In this document: positions 52,516-61,478 of the stretch, piece by piece
Numbering within the stretch: the stretch's first letter is position 1
Layout of the letters: each line of letters starts with the position of its first letter
NCBI RefSeq assembly: GCF_014640535.1
Contig: NZ_BMHD01000001.1
Coordinates: 1,986,214-2,050,213, forward strand
Source of the DNA: Cnuibacter physcomitrellae
GTDB lineage: Bacteria; Actinomycetota; Actinomycetes; Actinomycetales; Microbacteriaceae
DNA: 64,000 nucleotides
Direction: 5' to 3'
Program-made: the position numbers and the translations under genes
The notes under the pieces: generated by a model
What the model was told of the DNA's origin: nothing
The model's database searches: none
The model's input: the letters and a program-made list of their open reading frames with translations, nothing else

Positions 52516-54407
52516 CCATCCTGCATCTCATCGCCGCCGAGCTGAGGCGCCTCACGGCGACCCCCATGGCGAAGCTGGCGCTCGTGGCCCTCATGTCGGT
52601 GCCAGTGCTCTACGCGGGGCTCTACCTGTGGGGCAACAACGACCCGTACAGCAGCCTGAAGGACGTGCCCGTCGCCCTCGTCGTCCAGGACACCGGATCG
52701 ACCCTCGACGGCAAGGCGATCAACTACGGCGACGAGATGCAGGAGCAGCTGCTGTCCGACGCCTCCGTGGGCTGGGTCCCCACCGACGCCGACTCCGCCG
52801 CATCGGGCGTGCGCGACGGCGACTTCGACTTCATCCTCACCATCGGCCCCGACTTCTCGACCGCGCTCACCTCGACCACCACGGATGCGCCCCAGCAGGC
52901 GGTCGTCACCCTCACCACGAACGACACCAACAGCTACCTCGCGTCGACGATCGCGGGCCAGGTCGCCGAGAAGGTCCGCGCGTCCATCACGCAGGAGGTG
53001 GGCCAGCAGGCCGCGCTGACGCTCCTGAACGGCGTGGCGGACATCCGCACCAACATCGTGACCGCGTCCGACGGCGCGACGCAGCTCGCGTCGGGGACCG
53101 CCCAGGCGGCGAGCGGGGCGGATCAGCTCGCACAGGGCGCGGCCACCGCCGCGTCGGGGGCCCAGCAGCTCAGCGACGGCCTCGCTCAGCTGCGGTCGCA
53201 GACGTCCGACCTGCCGTCGCAGGCCGCTCAGCTGAACGACGGCGCGCAGCAGATCGCCGCCGGCAACGCGAAGATCGCCGACGTGTCGTCGCAGGTCTCG
53301 ATCGCGACCGCGCAGGCGGCCGCCGACGTGCCCGTCGTGCGGGCGCAGATCATCCAGCAGCTGCAGGCCGCGGGGCTCACCCAGGCGCAGATCGACCGCG
53401 TCCTCGGAGTGCTCGACCCGCTCGGGCAGGACGTCCAGGACGGCAACAACCGGGTCCAGGAGGCGAACGCCCAGATCGCGCAGCTCGCCGCAGGCAGCGC
53501 GCAGCTCGCCGCAGGCACGTCGCAGCTCGCCGCCCAGACCCCTCAGCTCACCGCGGGCATCGGCCAGCTCGCCGACGGCGCGGCCTCGCTCGCCTCCGGC
53601 AACGGGCAGCTCTCCTCGGGCGCGACCACGCTCGCCAACGGCGTCGACCAGGTGAATTCGGGCGCGTCCGAGCTCGCCAACGGCCTGTCCTCGGGCCTTC
53701 AGCAGATCCCCGATCAGAGCACCGACGTGCGCAACGCGGTGGCGCAGACCATCTCCGACCCGGTCGCGCTCGACACCAGCGCCGTCACCGCGGCGGGATC
53801 GTACGGAGCCGGCCTCGCGCCGTTCTTCATCTCGCTCGCCGCCTGGATCGGCATCTACGCGCTGTTCCTCATCGTGAAGCCGCTGTCGAAGCGCGCGCTC
53901 ACCGCCGTGAAGCGGCCGCTGCGGATCACCGCGGCCGGGTGGCTCACCCCGGCGGTGCTCGGGGCCGTGCAGATGACGGCGGTGTTCGGCATCGTGACAC
54001 TGGCGCTCGGCTACCGGGTGGAGAACCCGTGGGCGATGCTCGGCTTCATGGCACTCACCTCCGCGACCTACGCCACGATCATCCTCGCGCTCAACATCCT
54101 GCTGGGGAGCGTGGGCCAGTTCCTCGGGCTCGTGCTGATGGTGCTCCAGCTCGTCACCGCCGGCGGGACCTTCCCGTGGCAGACGCTGCCCGCGCCGCTC
54201 CAGGTGCTGCACCAGATCTTCCCGATGTCGCATGCCGTCGACGGCATACGTCAGCTCATGTACGGCGGGAACCTGGCGCTGGCGACCAACGACGTGGTCT
54301 TCCTGCTGTGCTGGCTGGCGGGGGCGCTCATCGTGTCGTACCTCGGTGCGCGTCGGATGACGCGGCACCGGACGCTGCGCGACCTGCGGCCGTCGCTCAT
54401 CGGCTGA
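52512..54407 (+). CDS. YhgE/Pip-family membrane protein
   Basis: 631 aa. One N-terminal helix (about 18-40), a long extracellular region with a YhgE N-domain (GLYLWGNNDPYSSLKDVPVALV), then about 200 residues of A-S-G-A-x-Q-L-A-x-G-type heptads (roughly 195-405) forming coiled coil, and five or six C-terminal helices of the ABC-2 permease type. Pip of lactococci is a phage receptor; YhgE-like proteins also occur with type VII secretion (EsaA). Function here unknown, perhaps export, with the pseudo-ATPase. Confidence 0.9.
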   Translation: MTILHLIAAELRRLTATPMAKLALVALMSVPVLYAGLYLWGNNDPYSSLKDVPVALVVQDTGSTLDGKAINYGDEMQEQLLSDASVGWVPTDADSAASGVRDGDFDFILTIGPDFSTALTSTTTDAPQQAVVTLTTNDTNSYLASTIAGQVAEKVRASITQEVGQQAALTLLNGVADIRTNIVTASDGATQLASGTAQAASGADQLAQGAATAASGAQQLSDGLAQLRSQTSDLPSQAAQLNDGAQQIAAGNAKIADVSSQVSIATAQAAADVPVVRAQIIQQLQAAGLTQAQIDRVLGVLDPLGQDVQDGNNRVQEANAQIAQLAAGSAQLAAGTSQLAAQTPQLTAGIGQLADGAASLASGNGQLSSGATTLANGVDQVNSGASELANGLSSGLQQIPDQSTDVRNAVAQTISDPVALDTSAVTAAGSYGAGLAPFFISLAAWIGIYALFLIVKPLSKRALTAVKRPLRITAAGWLTPAVLGAVQMTAVFGIVTLALGYRVENPWAMLGFMALTSATYATIILALNILLGSVGQFLGLVLMVLQLVTAGGTFPWQTLPAPLQVLHQIFPMSHAVDGIRQLMYGGNLALATNDVVFLLCWLAGALIVSYLGARRMTRHRTLRDLRPSLIG

Positions 54408-54431
54408 GCCCCGGCTCCGCGAGGCGCTCCG

Positions 54432-55451
54432 TCAGGTCAGGCCGCAGCGGTCGGAGAAGTAGGCGTACAGGTCGCTGCGCTGCGCGTCCGTCGCGACGAG
54501 GGTGAGCGTGCCCGTCGTGGCCGTCGTGGCCGTCGTGGCCGTCGTGGCCGGGTCGCCCACCGCGACCGAGGCGTCGAAGCGGGTGCCGACCTTGTCCTCG
54601 GCGAGGGCGTGGGCATCGCAGCGGCTCGGGATCGCGTCGATGGTGAGGACCCGCGACTCGCCGGGAGAGACGGCGGCGTCGAGCGTCCATCCGGTGGATC
54701 CGTCGGCCGGCTGGAAGAGCACGGTCGAGGAGATCGTGCCGAGGGTGAGCGCGTCGGCGCCGTGGTCGGCGACGGTGATCTGGAGCTCGACCACCTCGCC
54801 CGCCTCGGTCTGGCGCGTCGACACCGCGGTGAGCGAGACGTCGGCGGTCTGCGCCACACGCTCGGCGAAGCAGTCGGCGGCCACGCGCAGCGGGACGAAG
54901 TCGAACGGATCGGTCGGCGTGTACTCGCCGACCGCGACGGCGTCGTCGAGGATGTACGTCACCTCGACGTGCGGCGCGGGCGCGGCGGCGGAGGCGGCGC
55001 AGTCGGGTGCGGGGATGGGCACCCGCAGGTCCCGCTGGATGTCGCTCGGCACGAGGGTGTCGCCCACCCACTGGATCGGTTCGGCGAAGCGGGCGTCGGT
55101 GTAGGTCGCTTCGACGATCTCCAGCGTGCGCCCGGAGCGGTTGTGCACCTGGACCGACATCATGTCGAGCGGGATGTCGAGCCGCTGCTGGTCGATCGTC
55201 ACGGTGATGCCCTCGGGCGGCGGGGCGGTGGCCGTAGGTCGGGCCGGCGCGGCGCTGCCGGACGCGGTGCTCGCCGGTGCGGTGCTCGCCGGTGCTGATG
55301 GTGCGGGCGAGGTCATGTGCTGCTCCGCGGCGCAACCGGATGCGGCGAGCACGACGAGGACCGCCAGCGCGGCGAGACGGCGACCGTGTCGACGCATGCC
55401 GACGTGCGGTGGCACGGTGGACGTGGGGCGGGGGTCCTCGATTCGCTGCAT
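54432..55451 (-). CDS. secreted lipoprotein of unknown function
   Basis: 339 aa (311 if ATG 55397 is used). MRRHGRRLAALAVLVVLA then lipobox AASGC; a Ser/Ala/Pro/Thr stalk follows, then a beta-rich domain with paired Cys (PAPDCAA, AADCFAE, PSRCDAH, SDRCGLT). GGAG favours ATG 55451, giving a longer positive leader. An in-frame 9-base tandem repeat (about four copies of GTGGCCGTC in plus sense near 54512-54550) encodes TTATTATTA. No known family recognised. Confidence 0.72.
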   Translation of the reverse strand: MQRIEDPRPTSTVPPHVGMRRHGRRLAALAVLVVLAASGCAAEQHMTSPAPSAPASTAPASTASGSAAPARPTATAPPPEGITVTIDQQRLDIPLDMMSVQVHNRSGRTLEIVEATYTDARFAEPIQWVGDTLVPSDIQRDLRVPIPAPDCAASAAAPAPHVEVTYILDDAVAVGEYTPTDPFDFVPLRVAADCFAERVAQTADVSLTAVSTRQTEAGEVVELQITVADHGADALTLGTISSTVLFQPADGSTGWTLDAAVSPGESRVLTIDAIPSRCDAHALAEDKVGTRFDASVAVGDPATTATTATTATTGTLTLVATDAQRSDLYAYFSDRCGLT

Positions 55452-55534
55452 CCGCCACTCCACTGGTCGCCGGCCTCCCTCCGTGACGAGGCCCGTCGGT
55501 CGGGCCAGGATAGTCCCGGCGCGGCCGGGCTCAG

Positions 55535-55549
55535 TAGGGTGGCGGGATG
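55535..55549 (+). promoter_or_regulatory. leaderless promoter of phzF-like gene
   Basis: TAGGGT (55535-55540) ends six bases before ATG 55547. Confidence 0.55.
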
Positions 55550-56410
55550 GTGGATGTGCTGCGGATGACCGCGTTCCCGGAGCCCGGGGCGGCCGACGGC
55601 GGGAACCCCGCGGGGGTCGTGCTCGAGGCGGGCGGGCTGGACGAGGCGGCGATGCTCCGTCTCGCCGCGGAGGTCGGCTACTCGGAGACGGCGTTCGTCC
55701 GCGAGATCGTCGACGACGGGGCGGTGCGGCGGGTGCGCATCCGCTACTTCTCGCCCGAGGCCGAGGTGCCCTTCTGCGGACATGCCACGATCGCCACCGC
55801 CGTCGCCCTCGCGGAGCGGGACGGAGCGGGCGAGCTGCTGTTCGAGACGCCCGCGGGCGACGTCGCCATCGCCACCTCGACCGTCGACGGCGAGCCGACC
55901 GCCGCGTTCACGAGCGTCGAGCCCCGCGTGACTCCGCTCGACGACGCGGTGCTCGGCCGCCTGCTCGACCTGCTCGGGCTGACCTCCGCCCAGCTCGACC
56001 CGACGCATCCGCCGAGGGCCGCGTTCGCGGGCAACGTGCATCCGATCGTCGTGGTCGCCGACCGCGCGACCTTCGACGGATTCGGTTTCGACCCGCGCGC
56101 GATGCGAGCCCTGATGGACGAGCAGGGATGGGCGGGCACCGTGACGGTGCTGCATCCGCTGGTGGCCGGTGCCGTCTACGAGGCGCGCAACCTGTTCCCC
56201 GTCGGCGAGATCACGGAGGATCCGGCCACCGGCTCCGCCGCGGCCTCGACCGGGACGTACCTGCGCGAGCTCGGCGTGCTGACCCCGCCCGCCGAGGTCG
56301 AGATCCGCCAGGGCGCCCACGTGGGGCGACCGAGCCTGCTGCGCGTCACGGTCCCGCCGACGGGCGGCATCGTCGTCCGCGGCACCGCCGCCGCCCTCCC
56401 CCGCCCCTGA
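55547..56410 (+). CDS. PhzF-family isomerase
   Basis: 287 aa, phenazine-biosynthesis PhzF / diaminopimelate-epimerase fold. DGGNPAGVVLEAG near the start, YSETAFV with the catalytic Glu, RIRYFSPEAEVPFCGHATIA, and EDPATGSAAASTGTYL are diagnostic. No other phenazine gene is nearby, so it is probably a general isomerase of unknown substrate. Confidence 0.92.
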   Translation: MVDVLRMTAFPEPGAADGGNPAGVVLEAGGLDEAAMLRLAAEVGYSETAFVREIVDDGAVRRVRIRYFSPEAEVPFCGHATIATAVALAERDGAGELLFETPAGDVAIATSTVDGEPTAAFTSVEPRVTPLDDAVLGRLLDLLGLTSAQLDPTHPPRAAFAGNVHPIVVVADRATFDGFGFDPRAMRALMDEQGWAGTVTVLHPLVAGAVYEARNLFPVGEITEDPATGSAAASTGTYLRELGVLTPPAEVEIRQGAHVGRPSLLRVTVPPTGGIVVRGTAAALPRP

Positions 56411-56926
56411 CCCGCCCCCGGCGGGCCGCGGGGTCGTCGAACGGCGAGGAGTCGCCCCTCCCACCCCTCCGGAAGGGCCCTTTCTCGCCACTGGGCGCCG
56501 CACGAGGGCCGGGGCTGCTCTCGGCCTCTCCCTTCCAAGTACCCTCCATCGGGAACGTGGGTGCGGGTTCGGCCCTCCTGGCGCAGCGTCGAGGCCCCAC
56601 CGGCGGCAACGGCGCGCCCAGCGGGCGGAACCCGCACGACAGCGGCCGGGAACGCCGGCGGCGAGCGGACCTCATCCCGCCGCCGAACGTGGCAACCGCG
56701 GGTTGCGCCCGCGCCACACACCGACGGAGGCGCACGGGCGACGACGGCACGCCCAGTGGGCCGAACCCGCACGACAGCGGCCGGGAACGCCGGCGGCGAG
56801 CGGACACCATCCCCCCGCCGAACGTGGCCTACCGCGGGTTGCGCCCGCGCCACGCACCGACGAGGCCCCACCGGCGACGACGGCACGCTCATCGGGCGGA
56901 ACCCGCGGCGGCGGAGCCGCGACGCG
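56411..56926. repeat. convergent gap with family E array
   Basis: Two and a half units of about 135 bp (starts near 56621, 56756, 56892) carry GCGGGCGGAACCCGC, ACGACAGCGGCCGGGAACGC, CGGCGGCGAGCGGAC, CCCGCCGAACGTGGC and ACCGCGGGTTGCGCCCGCGC. The arms match those of the 23.8-24.4 kb array in inverted order. Before it, 56411-56600 is a unique GC-rich stretch with no gene. Confidence 0.85.
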
Positions 56927-58537
56927 TCAGGAGACGGTGACGGAGATCGTGTGCCAGCCCGTGGCGCCGTCGGGGGCGGGCGCGGCCTTGTCCGGGGTCT
57001 GGGTGTAGCCCGACTGGTCGGTGGCGCGCACCGCGAGGGTGTGGGAGCCCGGGGTCGCGTCCCACTCGTAGACCCACTGGCACCAGGTGTCGATCGAGTC
57101 GACCGCCGCGAGCCTGGCGGGAGCCCAGGCTCCCCCGTCCACCTGCACCTCCACGCCCGCGACGCCGGTGTGTTGCGCCCAGGCCACACCCGCTACGGCC
57201 ACCGTGCCGGCCGGGACGGAGGCCCCACGGCGCGGGGTGTCGATCCGCGACTCGGTCTTGATCGGACCGAGGGCCGACCATCCACGCGGGGTCCAGTAGC
57301 CCTCGGCGTCGGCGAACCGGGTGACCTCGAGGCGCGAGACCCACTTCGTGGCCGAGACGTAGCCGTAGAGGCCGGCCACGACCATCCGCACCGGGAAGCC
57401 GTGCTCGACGGGCAGCGGCTCGCCGTTCATCCCGACAGCGAGGAGGGCGACGCGATCGGGGTCGGTGAGCGCCTCGAGCGGGCTGCCCGCGGTGAAGCCG
57501 TCGACGCTGGTCGAGAGCACCATGTCGGCGCCGGCCTGCGGCACCGCACGTTCGAGGAGCTCGCGGATGGGGTATCCGAGCCAGACCGCGTTGCCGATGA
57601 GGTCGCCGCCGACCTCGTTCGAGACGCAGGCGAGGGTCACGGCGTGCTCCTCCAGCGGAAGAGCGAGGAGGTCGTCGAAGGTCAGGGTGATCTCGTTCTC
57701 GACCATCCCCGTGATGGTGACGCTCCACGACGAGACGTCGACCTGCGGCACCTGCAGCGCCGTGTCGATGCGGTAGAACGATCCGTTCGGGGTGACGTAC
57801 GGGGTGACGCCGTCCAGCCCGAGGTCGGTGCCCGCAGGGGACGGCGGCGCGGGGGTCGCCGCGGGCGGAAGCGCGATGGCGGCACGGGCGGAGCTCACCG
57901 CGGTGGCCGCGGCGTTCATCGTGCGGGACGCGATGCCCACGACGAGCGCGCCCGCGCCGGCGAGGAGGGTGGCCAGGAGGAAGCGCCGCCGCGGCATGCC
58001 GTCGTTCGGTGAGACCGACGTCCTGGCATCGGACCCTGTGTCGGGATCGGACGCCCGCTCCTTCGCAGCGGGGGAAGCAGCGGATGCCCGTGCCGCGGTG
58101 GCCGCGAGGGCGGCGCGGAGGCGGGCGGTGAGGAGGCGCAGTGCGACGACGCCCGCGAGCATGCCGAGCACGGTCGGGATCGCCCACAGCCCGCTCGCCC
58201 CGGCCCTGGTGGTCACGGCGAGGATGGCGAGCGCGGTCACGGCGACGAGCACGATCACGCCGCCCGGCCGACGGCGCAGCTCGAGGATGCCCGCGAGCAC
58301 CGCGAGCGCAGCCACCACGATCCCGAGCAGGACGAGGAGCGCCACCTTGTCCCCCGTGCCGAAGAGGGAGATCATCAGGTCCTTCGCCCCGGGCGGCGCC
58401 AGGTCGATCACGAGCGACCCGACCGCGAACAGCGGACTCGACTCGGGCCCGGCGAACACCGCGACCAGCTCGGCCACCGCGAGCTCGACCCCGGCGGCGA
58501 CCACGCCGACGAGCGCTGCCCAGGCGTTCCCGCGCAT
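56927..58537 (-). CDS. membrane-bound molybdopterin oxidoreductase (sulfite-oxidase fold)
   Basis: 536 aa. Four or so N-terminal helices (about 5-170), a tether containing RRRFLLATLLAGAGALVVG, then a sulfite-oxidase-type Mo-cofactor domain (NGSFYRIDTALQVPQVD, LTFDDLLALPLEEHAVTLAC with the Mo-ligand Cys followed by VSNEVGGDLIGNAVW) and a dimerisation domain (VAGVAWAQHTGVAGVEVQVD). Oxidises or reduces a small molecule outside the membrane; substrate unknown. GAGGAG precedes ATG 58537. Confidence 0.92.
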   Translation of the reverse strand: MRGNAWAALVGVVAAGVELAVAELVAVFAGPESSPLFAVGSLVIDLAPPGAKDLMISLFGTGDKVALLVLLGIVVAALAVLAGILELRRRPGGVIVLVAVTALAILAVTTRAGASGLWAIPTVLGMLAGVVALRLLTARLRAALAATAARASAASPAAKERASDPDTGSDARTSVSPNDGMPRRRFLLATLLAGAGALVVGIASRTMNAAATAVSSARAAIALPPAATPAPPSPAGTDLGLDGVTPYVTPNGSFYRIDTALQVPQVDVSSWSVTITGMVENEITLTFDDLLALPLEEHAVTLACVSNEVGGDLIGNAVWLGYPIRELLERAVPQAGADMVLSTSVDGFTAGSPLEALTDPDRVALLAVGMNGEPLPVEHGFPVRMVVAGLYGYVSATKWVSRLEVTRFADAEGYWTPRGWSALGPIKTESRIDTPRRGASVPAGTVAVAGVAWAQHTGVAGVEVQVDGGAWAPARLAAVDSIDTWCQWVYEWDATPGSHTLAVRATDQSGYTQTPDKAAPAPDGATGWHTISVTVS

Positions 58538-58670
58538 CCGTCTCCTCGTCTCGGGATGGAGTGGGCACGGATCGGCGTGACCGTGTCCCGAGTCGGACTC
58601 TACGCCGCCGTGCTCGTGAGCCGCCTCAGAGTGGGTTCGGAGCCGACGAGCCCGGCGTAGGGTCGGCGGC

Positions 58671-58838
58671 ATGAGCGACGAGCACAGCATCCCCGACGCG
58701 GCCCGCACCGAGCTCGGTGACGAGCTCCGGAGCATCCGCGCCACCGGCGAGGACGAGTGGCCGGCCGAGGCCGACGCCGACGGCGCCGCCCACCCCGCCG
58801 ACCGGCTGCACGACGAGAGCCCCGACGCGGACGCCTGA
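58671..58838 (+). CDS. 55-aa acidic hypothetical protein
   Basis: Starts MSDEHSIPDAARTELGDELR, then an Ala/Asp/Glu-rich tail. TAGGGT (58658-58663) ends seven bases before ATG. No domain; probably soluble and flexible. Confidence 0.6.
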   Translation: MSDEHSIPDAARTELGDELRSIRATGEDEWPAEADADGAAHPADRLHDESPDADA

Positions 58839-58899
58839 CCGGGCCCGAACCGCGGGGCCGGTCGACAGGCCCGCTCGCCGGGGCGCATAGGGTGACGGG

Positions 58900-59331
58900 G
58901 TGAGGATCCTCATCGCCGCCGTGGCCGACGCCCTGCTCGTGCTCGTGTTCGTCCTGATCGGTCGCCGCAGTCATGACGAGTCGGATGCGCTGCTCGGCCT
59001 CCTGACGACGCTCTGGCCGTTCCTGGCCGGCGCCGCCGTCGGATGGCTGGTGTCGCTCGGCTGGCGGCGTCCGTTCGCGCTCGTCCCGACGGGCGTGGTG
59101 GTCTGGGTCTCGACGGTCGTCGTGGGGATGCTGCTCCGCCTCGCGTCGGGGCAGGGTGTGCAGCCGAGCTTCGTCGTCGTCACCGCGGTCGTGCTGGCGG
59201 TGTTCCTCGTGGGATGGCGGGCGGTGCTGCTCCTGGTGAGGCGAGTCCGGGCCCGGCGTCGAGGCGACTCCCGCGACGACACGTCGACCTCTGACACTTC
59301 CTCCGCGGGAAGCGGCAGGATGGAGGCGTGA
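58900..59331 (+). CDS. DUF3054-family membrane protein
   Basis: 143 aa with four transmembrane helices; ADALLVLVFVLIGRRSHDE and WPFLAGAAVGWLVSLGWRRP match the DUF3054 family of unknown function. TAGGGT (58888-58893) lies six bases before GTG 58900. Its stop overlaps the following GTG (GTGA), coupling the two. Confidence 0.85.
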   Translation: MRILIAAVADALLVLVFVLIGRRSHDESDALLGLLTTLWPFLAGAAVGWLVSLGWRRPFALVPTGVVVWVSTVVVGMLLRLASGQGVQPSFVVVTAVVLAVFLVGWRAVLLLVRRVRARRRGDSRDDTSTSDTSSAGSGRMEA

Positions 59332-59591
59332 CGCACACCGAGATCACCATCCTGAACTACACCGTCAACGCTGACGTCTACGCCCGCTACGGCGCGGACT
59401 TCGACACCGAGGCGGTCGACGACCACATCCTCCGCATCCTCAACGAGGCGGCGCCGGCCGGCGTGACCGTCCAGCGCAACGGGAAGGTCGTGGCCGAGGA
59501 TGACGCCATCGAGGCCGCGCGCTCCTTCGACTGGACGGGTGTGCTCAAGCGCATCGACCTCGACGAGATCCTCGCCGAGCACGGCAAGTAG
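59328..59591 (+). CDS. 87-aa soluble hypothetical protein
   Basis: Compact alpha/beta-looking sequence: TEITILNYTVNADVYARYG, DHILRILNEAAPAGVTVQRNG and WTGVLKRIDLDEILAEHGK. GTG 59328 overlaps the DUF3054 stop by four bases, so they are co-translated. I do not recognise the family. Confidence 0.75.
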   Translation: MTHTEITILNYTVNADVYARYGADFDTEAVDDHILRILNEAAPAGVTVQRNGKVVAEDDAIEAARSFDWTGVLKRIDLDEILAEHGK

Positions 59592-59696
59592 CGGGCAGCG
59601 TCCGACCCGATCGTGAAGGGCCGCTGAACTCACGTTTCAGGAACTGGTAGCGCATCCGATTCGTCGTGACGGACCCTCCTGCGCGAGGCTGAGTCC

Positions 59697-60623
59697 GTGC
59701 CCCCTCGCGATCGCCTCCTCGCCGCCCTCGTCGCGGTTCTGTGGGGGGTGAACTTCGTCGCGATCCACCTGTCGCTCGAGCACTACCCGCCGTTCTTCCT
59801 GGTGGGGCTGAGGTTCCTCGTGCTCGCCATCCCGACCGTGCTGTTCGTGAAGTGGCCCGGGGTGAAGCTGCGCTGGCTGCTCGGATACGGGCTGGGCTTC
59901 GGCATCCTGCAGTTCGCGTTCCTCTACGCCGGGATGCAGGCGGGCATGCCGCCGGGGCTCGCGTCGCTGGTGCTCCAGGCGTCCGCCCCCTTCACCGTGG
60001 TGATCGCGGCGCTGTGGCTGCGGGAGCGGCTGACGGTGATCCAGGGTGTGGGCATCGCGATCGCGTGCGGAGGGCTCGGGGTCATCGCGGCCGAGCGCGC
60101 GGGCGTCTCGGCCCTGCTGCCGGTCATCCTCACGCTGTGCGGGGCGCTCGGATGGGCGTTCGGCAACGTCTGCAGCCGCCAGGCGAACCCCGACTCGCCA
60201 CTGCGGCTCACCCTCTGGATGTCCGTGGTGCCACCCATCCCCATGATCGCGCTCTCGCTGCTCGTCGAGGGGCCCGACGTCGTCTGGCGGTCGCTGTCGA
60301 CCGCGTTCACCCCCGAGGCGCTGCCCGCGAACCTCGGGCTGGCGTACACGGTCGTGCTCGGCACGATCGTCGGCTCCGGCATCTGGACCACGCTGATGAA
60401 GCGCAACCCGTCCAGCCGGGTGGCGCCGTTCTCGATGCTCGTGCCCGTCGCCGGGTTCACGAGCGCGTGGATCCTCCTCGGCGACGTGCCCACCTGGGGC
60501 GACATCATCGGCGGATGCATCGTGATCGCGGGCGTGGCCATCGCGACGGTGGCGTGGCGGAGGCGGGCACGCCTCCCTCGCGACCTCGACCCCGAGGAGT
60601 CCCCCACCGCCACCGCCGGCTAG
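59697..60623 (+). CDS. EamA/DMT-family transporter
   Basis: 308 aa, ten helices in two EamA repeats; LVAVLWGVNFVAIHLSLEHYPP and LIPV-type RVAPFSMLVPVAGFTSAWIL are typical of the RhtA/YdcZ-like amino-acid exporter branch. GAGGCT ends six bases before GTG 59697. Only weakly similar to the other EamA protein at 22747. Confidence 0.9.
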   Translation: MPPRDRLLAALVAVLWGVNFVAIHLSLEHYPPFFLVGLRFLVLAIPTVLFVKWPGVKLRWLLGYGLGFGILQFAFLYAGMQAGMPPGLASLVLQASAPFTVVIAALWLRERLTVIQGVGIAIACGGLGVIAAERAGVSALLPVILTLCGALGWAFGNVCSRQANPDSPLRLTLWMSVVPPIPMIALSLLVEGPDVVWRSLSTAFTPEALPANLGLAYTVVLGTIVGSGIWTTLMKRNPSSRVAPFSMLVPVAGFTSAWILLGDVPTWGDIIGGCIVIAGVAIATVAWRRRARLPRDLDPEESPTATAG

Positions 60624-60639
60624 CGCGGCCCCCGTCGAG

Positions 60640-60735
60640 GCGGTTCGTCACGTCGAGCGGTTCCGCCACGTTGAGGTGGTTCCGCCACGTCGATCGGAGT
60701 GGCGAGACCACCTGGGCGTGGCGAAACACGCCGCG
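60640..60735. repeat. family D repeats in convergent gap
   Basis: GGTTCCGCCACGTCGATCGG and variants (TTCCGCCACGTTGAGGTGG, GTCACGTCGAGCGG) are followed by GAGTGGCGAGACCACC and GCGTGGCGAAACACG, giving several small stems. The same TTCCGCCACGTCGATCGG block is at 19921-19938. Confidence 0.78.
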
Positions 60736-60759
60736 GAGGAGGGCGGGGAGGCGCGGCGC

Positions 60760-61440
60760 TCAGAAGCGGACGTGCTGCGTGACCCAGGCGTGCATGGCGA
60801 TCGCGGCGGCGGCAGAGGCGTTGATCGAGCGGGTGGAGCCGAACTGCGTGATCTCCACCACCGCATCCGCGGCGGCGAGCGCCTCGGGCGAGAGACCCGG
60901 GCCCTCCTGACCGAAGAGCAGCACGCAGCGCTCCGGCAGCGCGGTGGTCTCGATCGCGACGCTGCCGGGCACGTTGTCGATCGCGATGATCGGGAGCCCT
61001 TCCGCCCGGGCGAAGGCGACGAACGCGGCGACGTCCTCGTGGTGCGACACGTGCTGGTAGCGGTCGGTGACCATCGCCCCGCGCTTGTTCCAGCGCCGGC
61101 GCCCGATGATGTGCACGGTGTCGGCGGCGAACGCGTTGGCGCTGCGCACGATCGACCCGATGTTCATGTCGTGCTGCCAGTTCTCGATCGCGACGTGGAA
61201 CGGATGCCGGTGCTCGTCGAGGTCGGCGACGATCGCCTCCATCGTCCAGTAGCGGTAGCGGTCGATCACGTTGCGGGTGTCGCCGTTCGCGAGGAGCTCC
61301 GGGTCGTAGCGCGGGTCGTCGGGGAGCTCCCCCTGCCACGGTCCCACTCCCGCGGTGCTCAGCTCGTGGGTGGGTGACGGCGCCGCTGCGGACGCAGGCG
61401 ATCCGCCGTCGTCGCCCTCCGCATCCCGATCACCCGTCAC
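60760..61440 (-). CDS. SpoU/TrmH-family RNA 2'-O-methyltransferase
   Basis: 226 aa. SPOUT-fold motifs NIGSIVRSANAFAADTV, LLFGQEGPGLS and TRSINASAAAAIAMHAW bind SAM in a trefoil knot. The substrate (tRNA Gm18 or rRNA) is not decided by sequence. About 35 N-terminal residues are low-complexity. TAGCCT in coding sense (61447-61452) is six bases before GTG 61440. Confidence 0.9.
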   Translation of the reverse strand: MTGDRDAEGDDGGSPASAAAPSPTHELSTAGVGPWQGELPDDPRYDPELLANGDTRNVIDRYRYWTMEAIVADLDEHRHPFHVAIENWQHDMNIGSIVRSANAFAADTVHIIGRRRWNKRGAMVTDRYQHVSHHEDVAAFVAFARAEGLPIIAIDNVPGSVAIETTALPERCVLLFGQEGPGLSPEALAAADAVVEITQFGSTRSINASAAAAIAMHAWVTQHVRF

Positions 61441-61478
61441 CGCCTCAGGCTAGCGGTCGCGCGGTCGGGGCCGGACGC

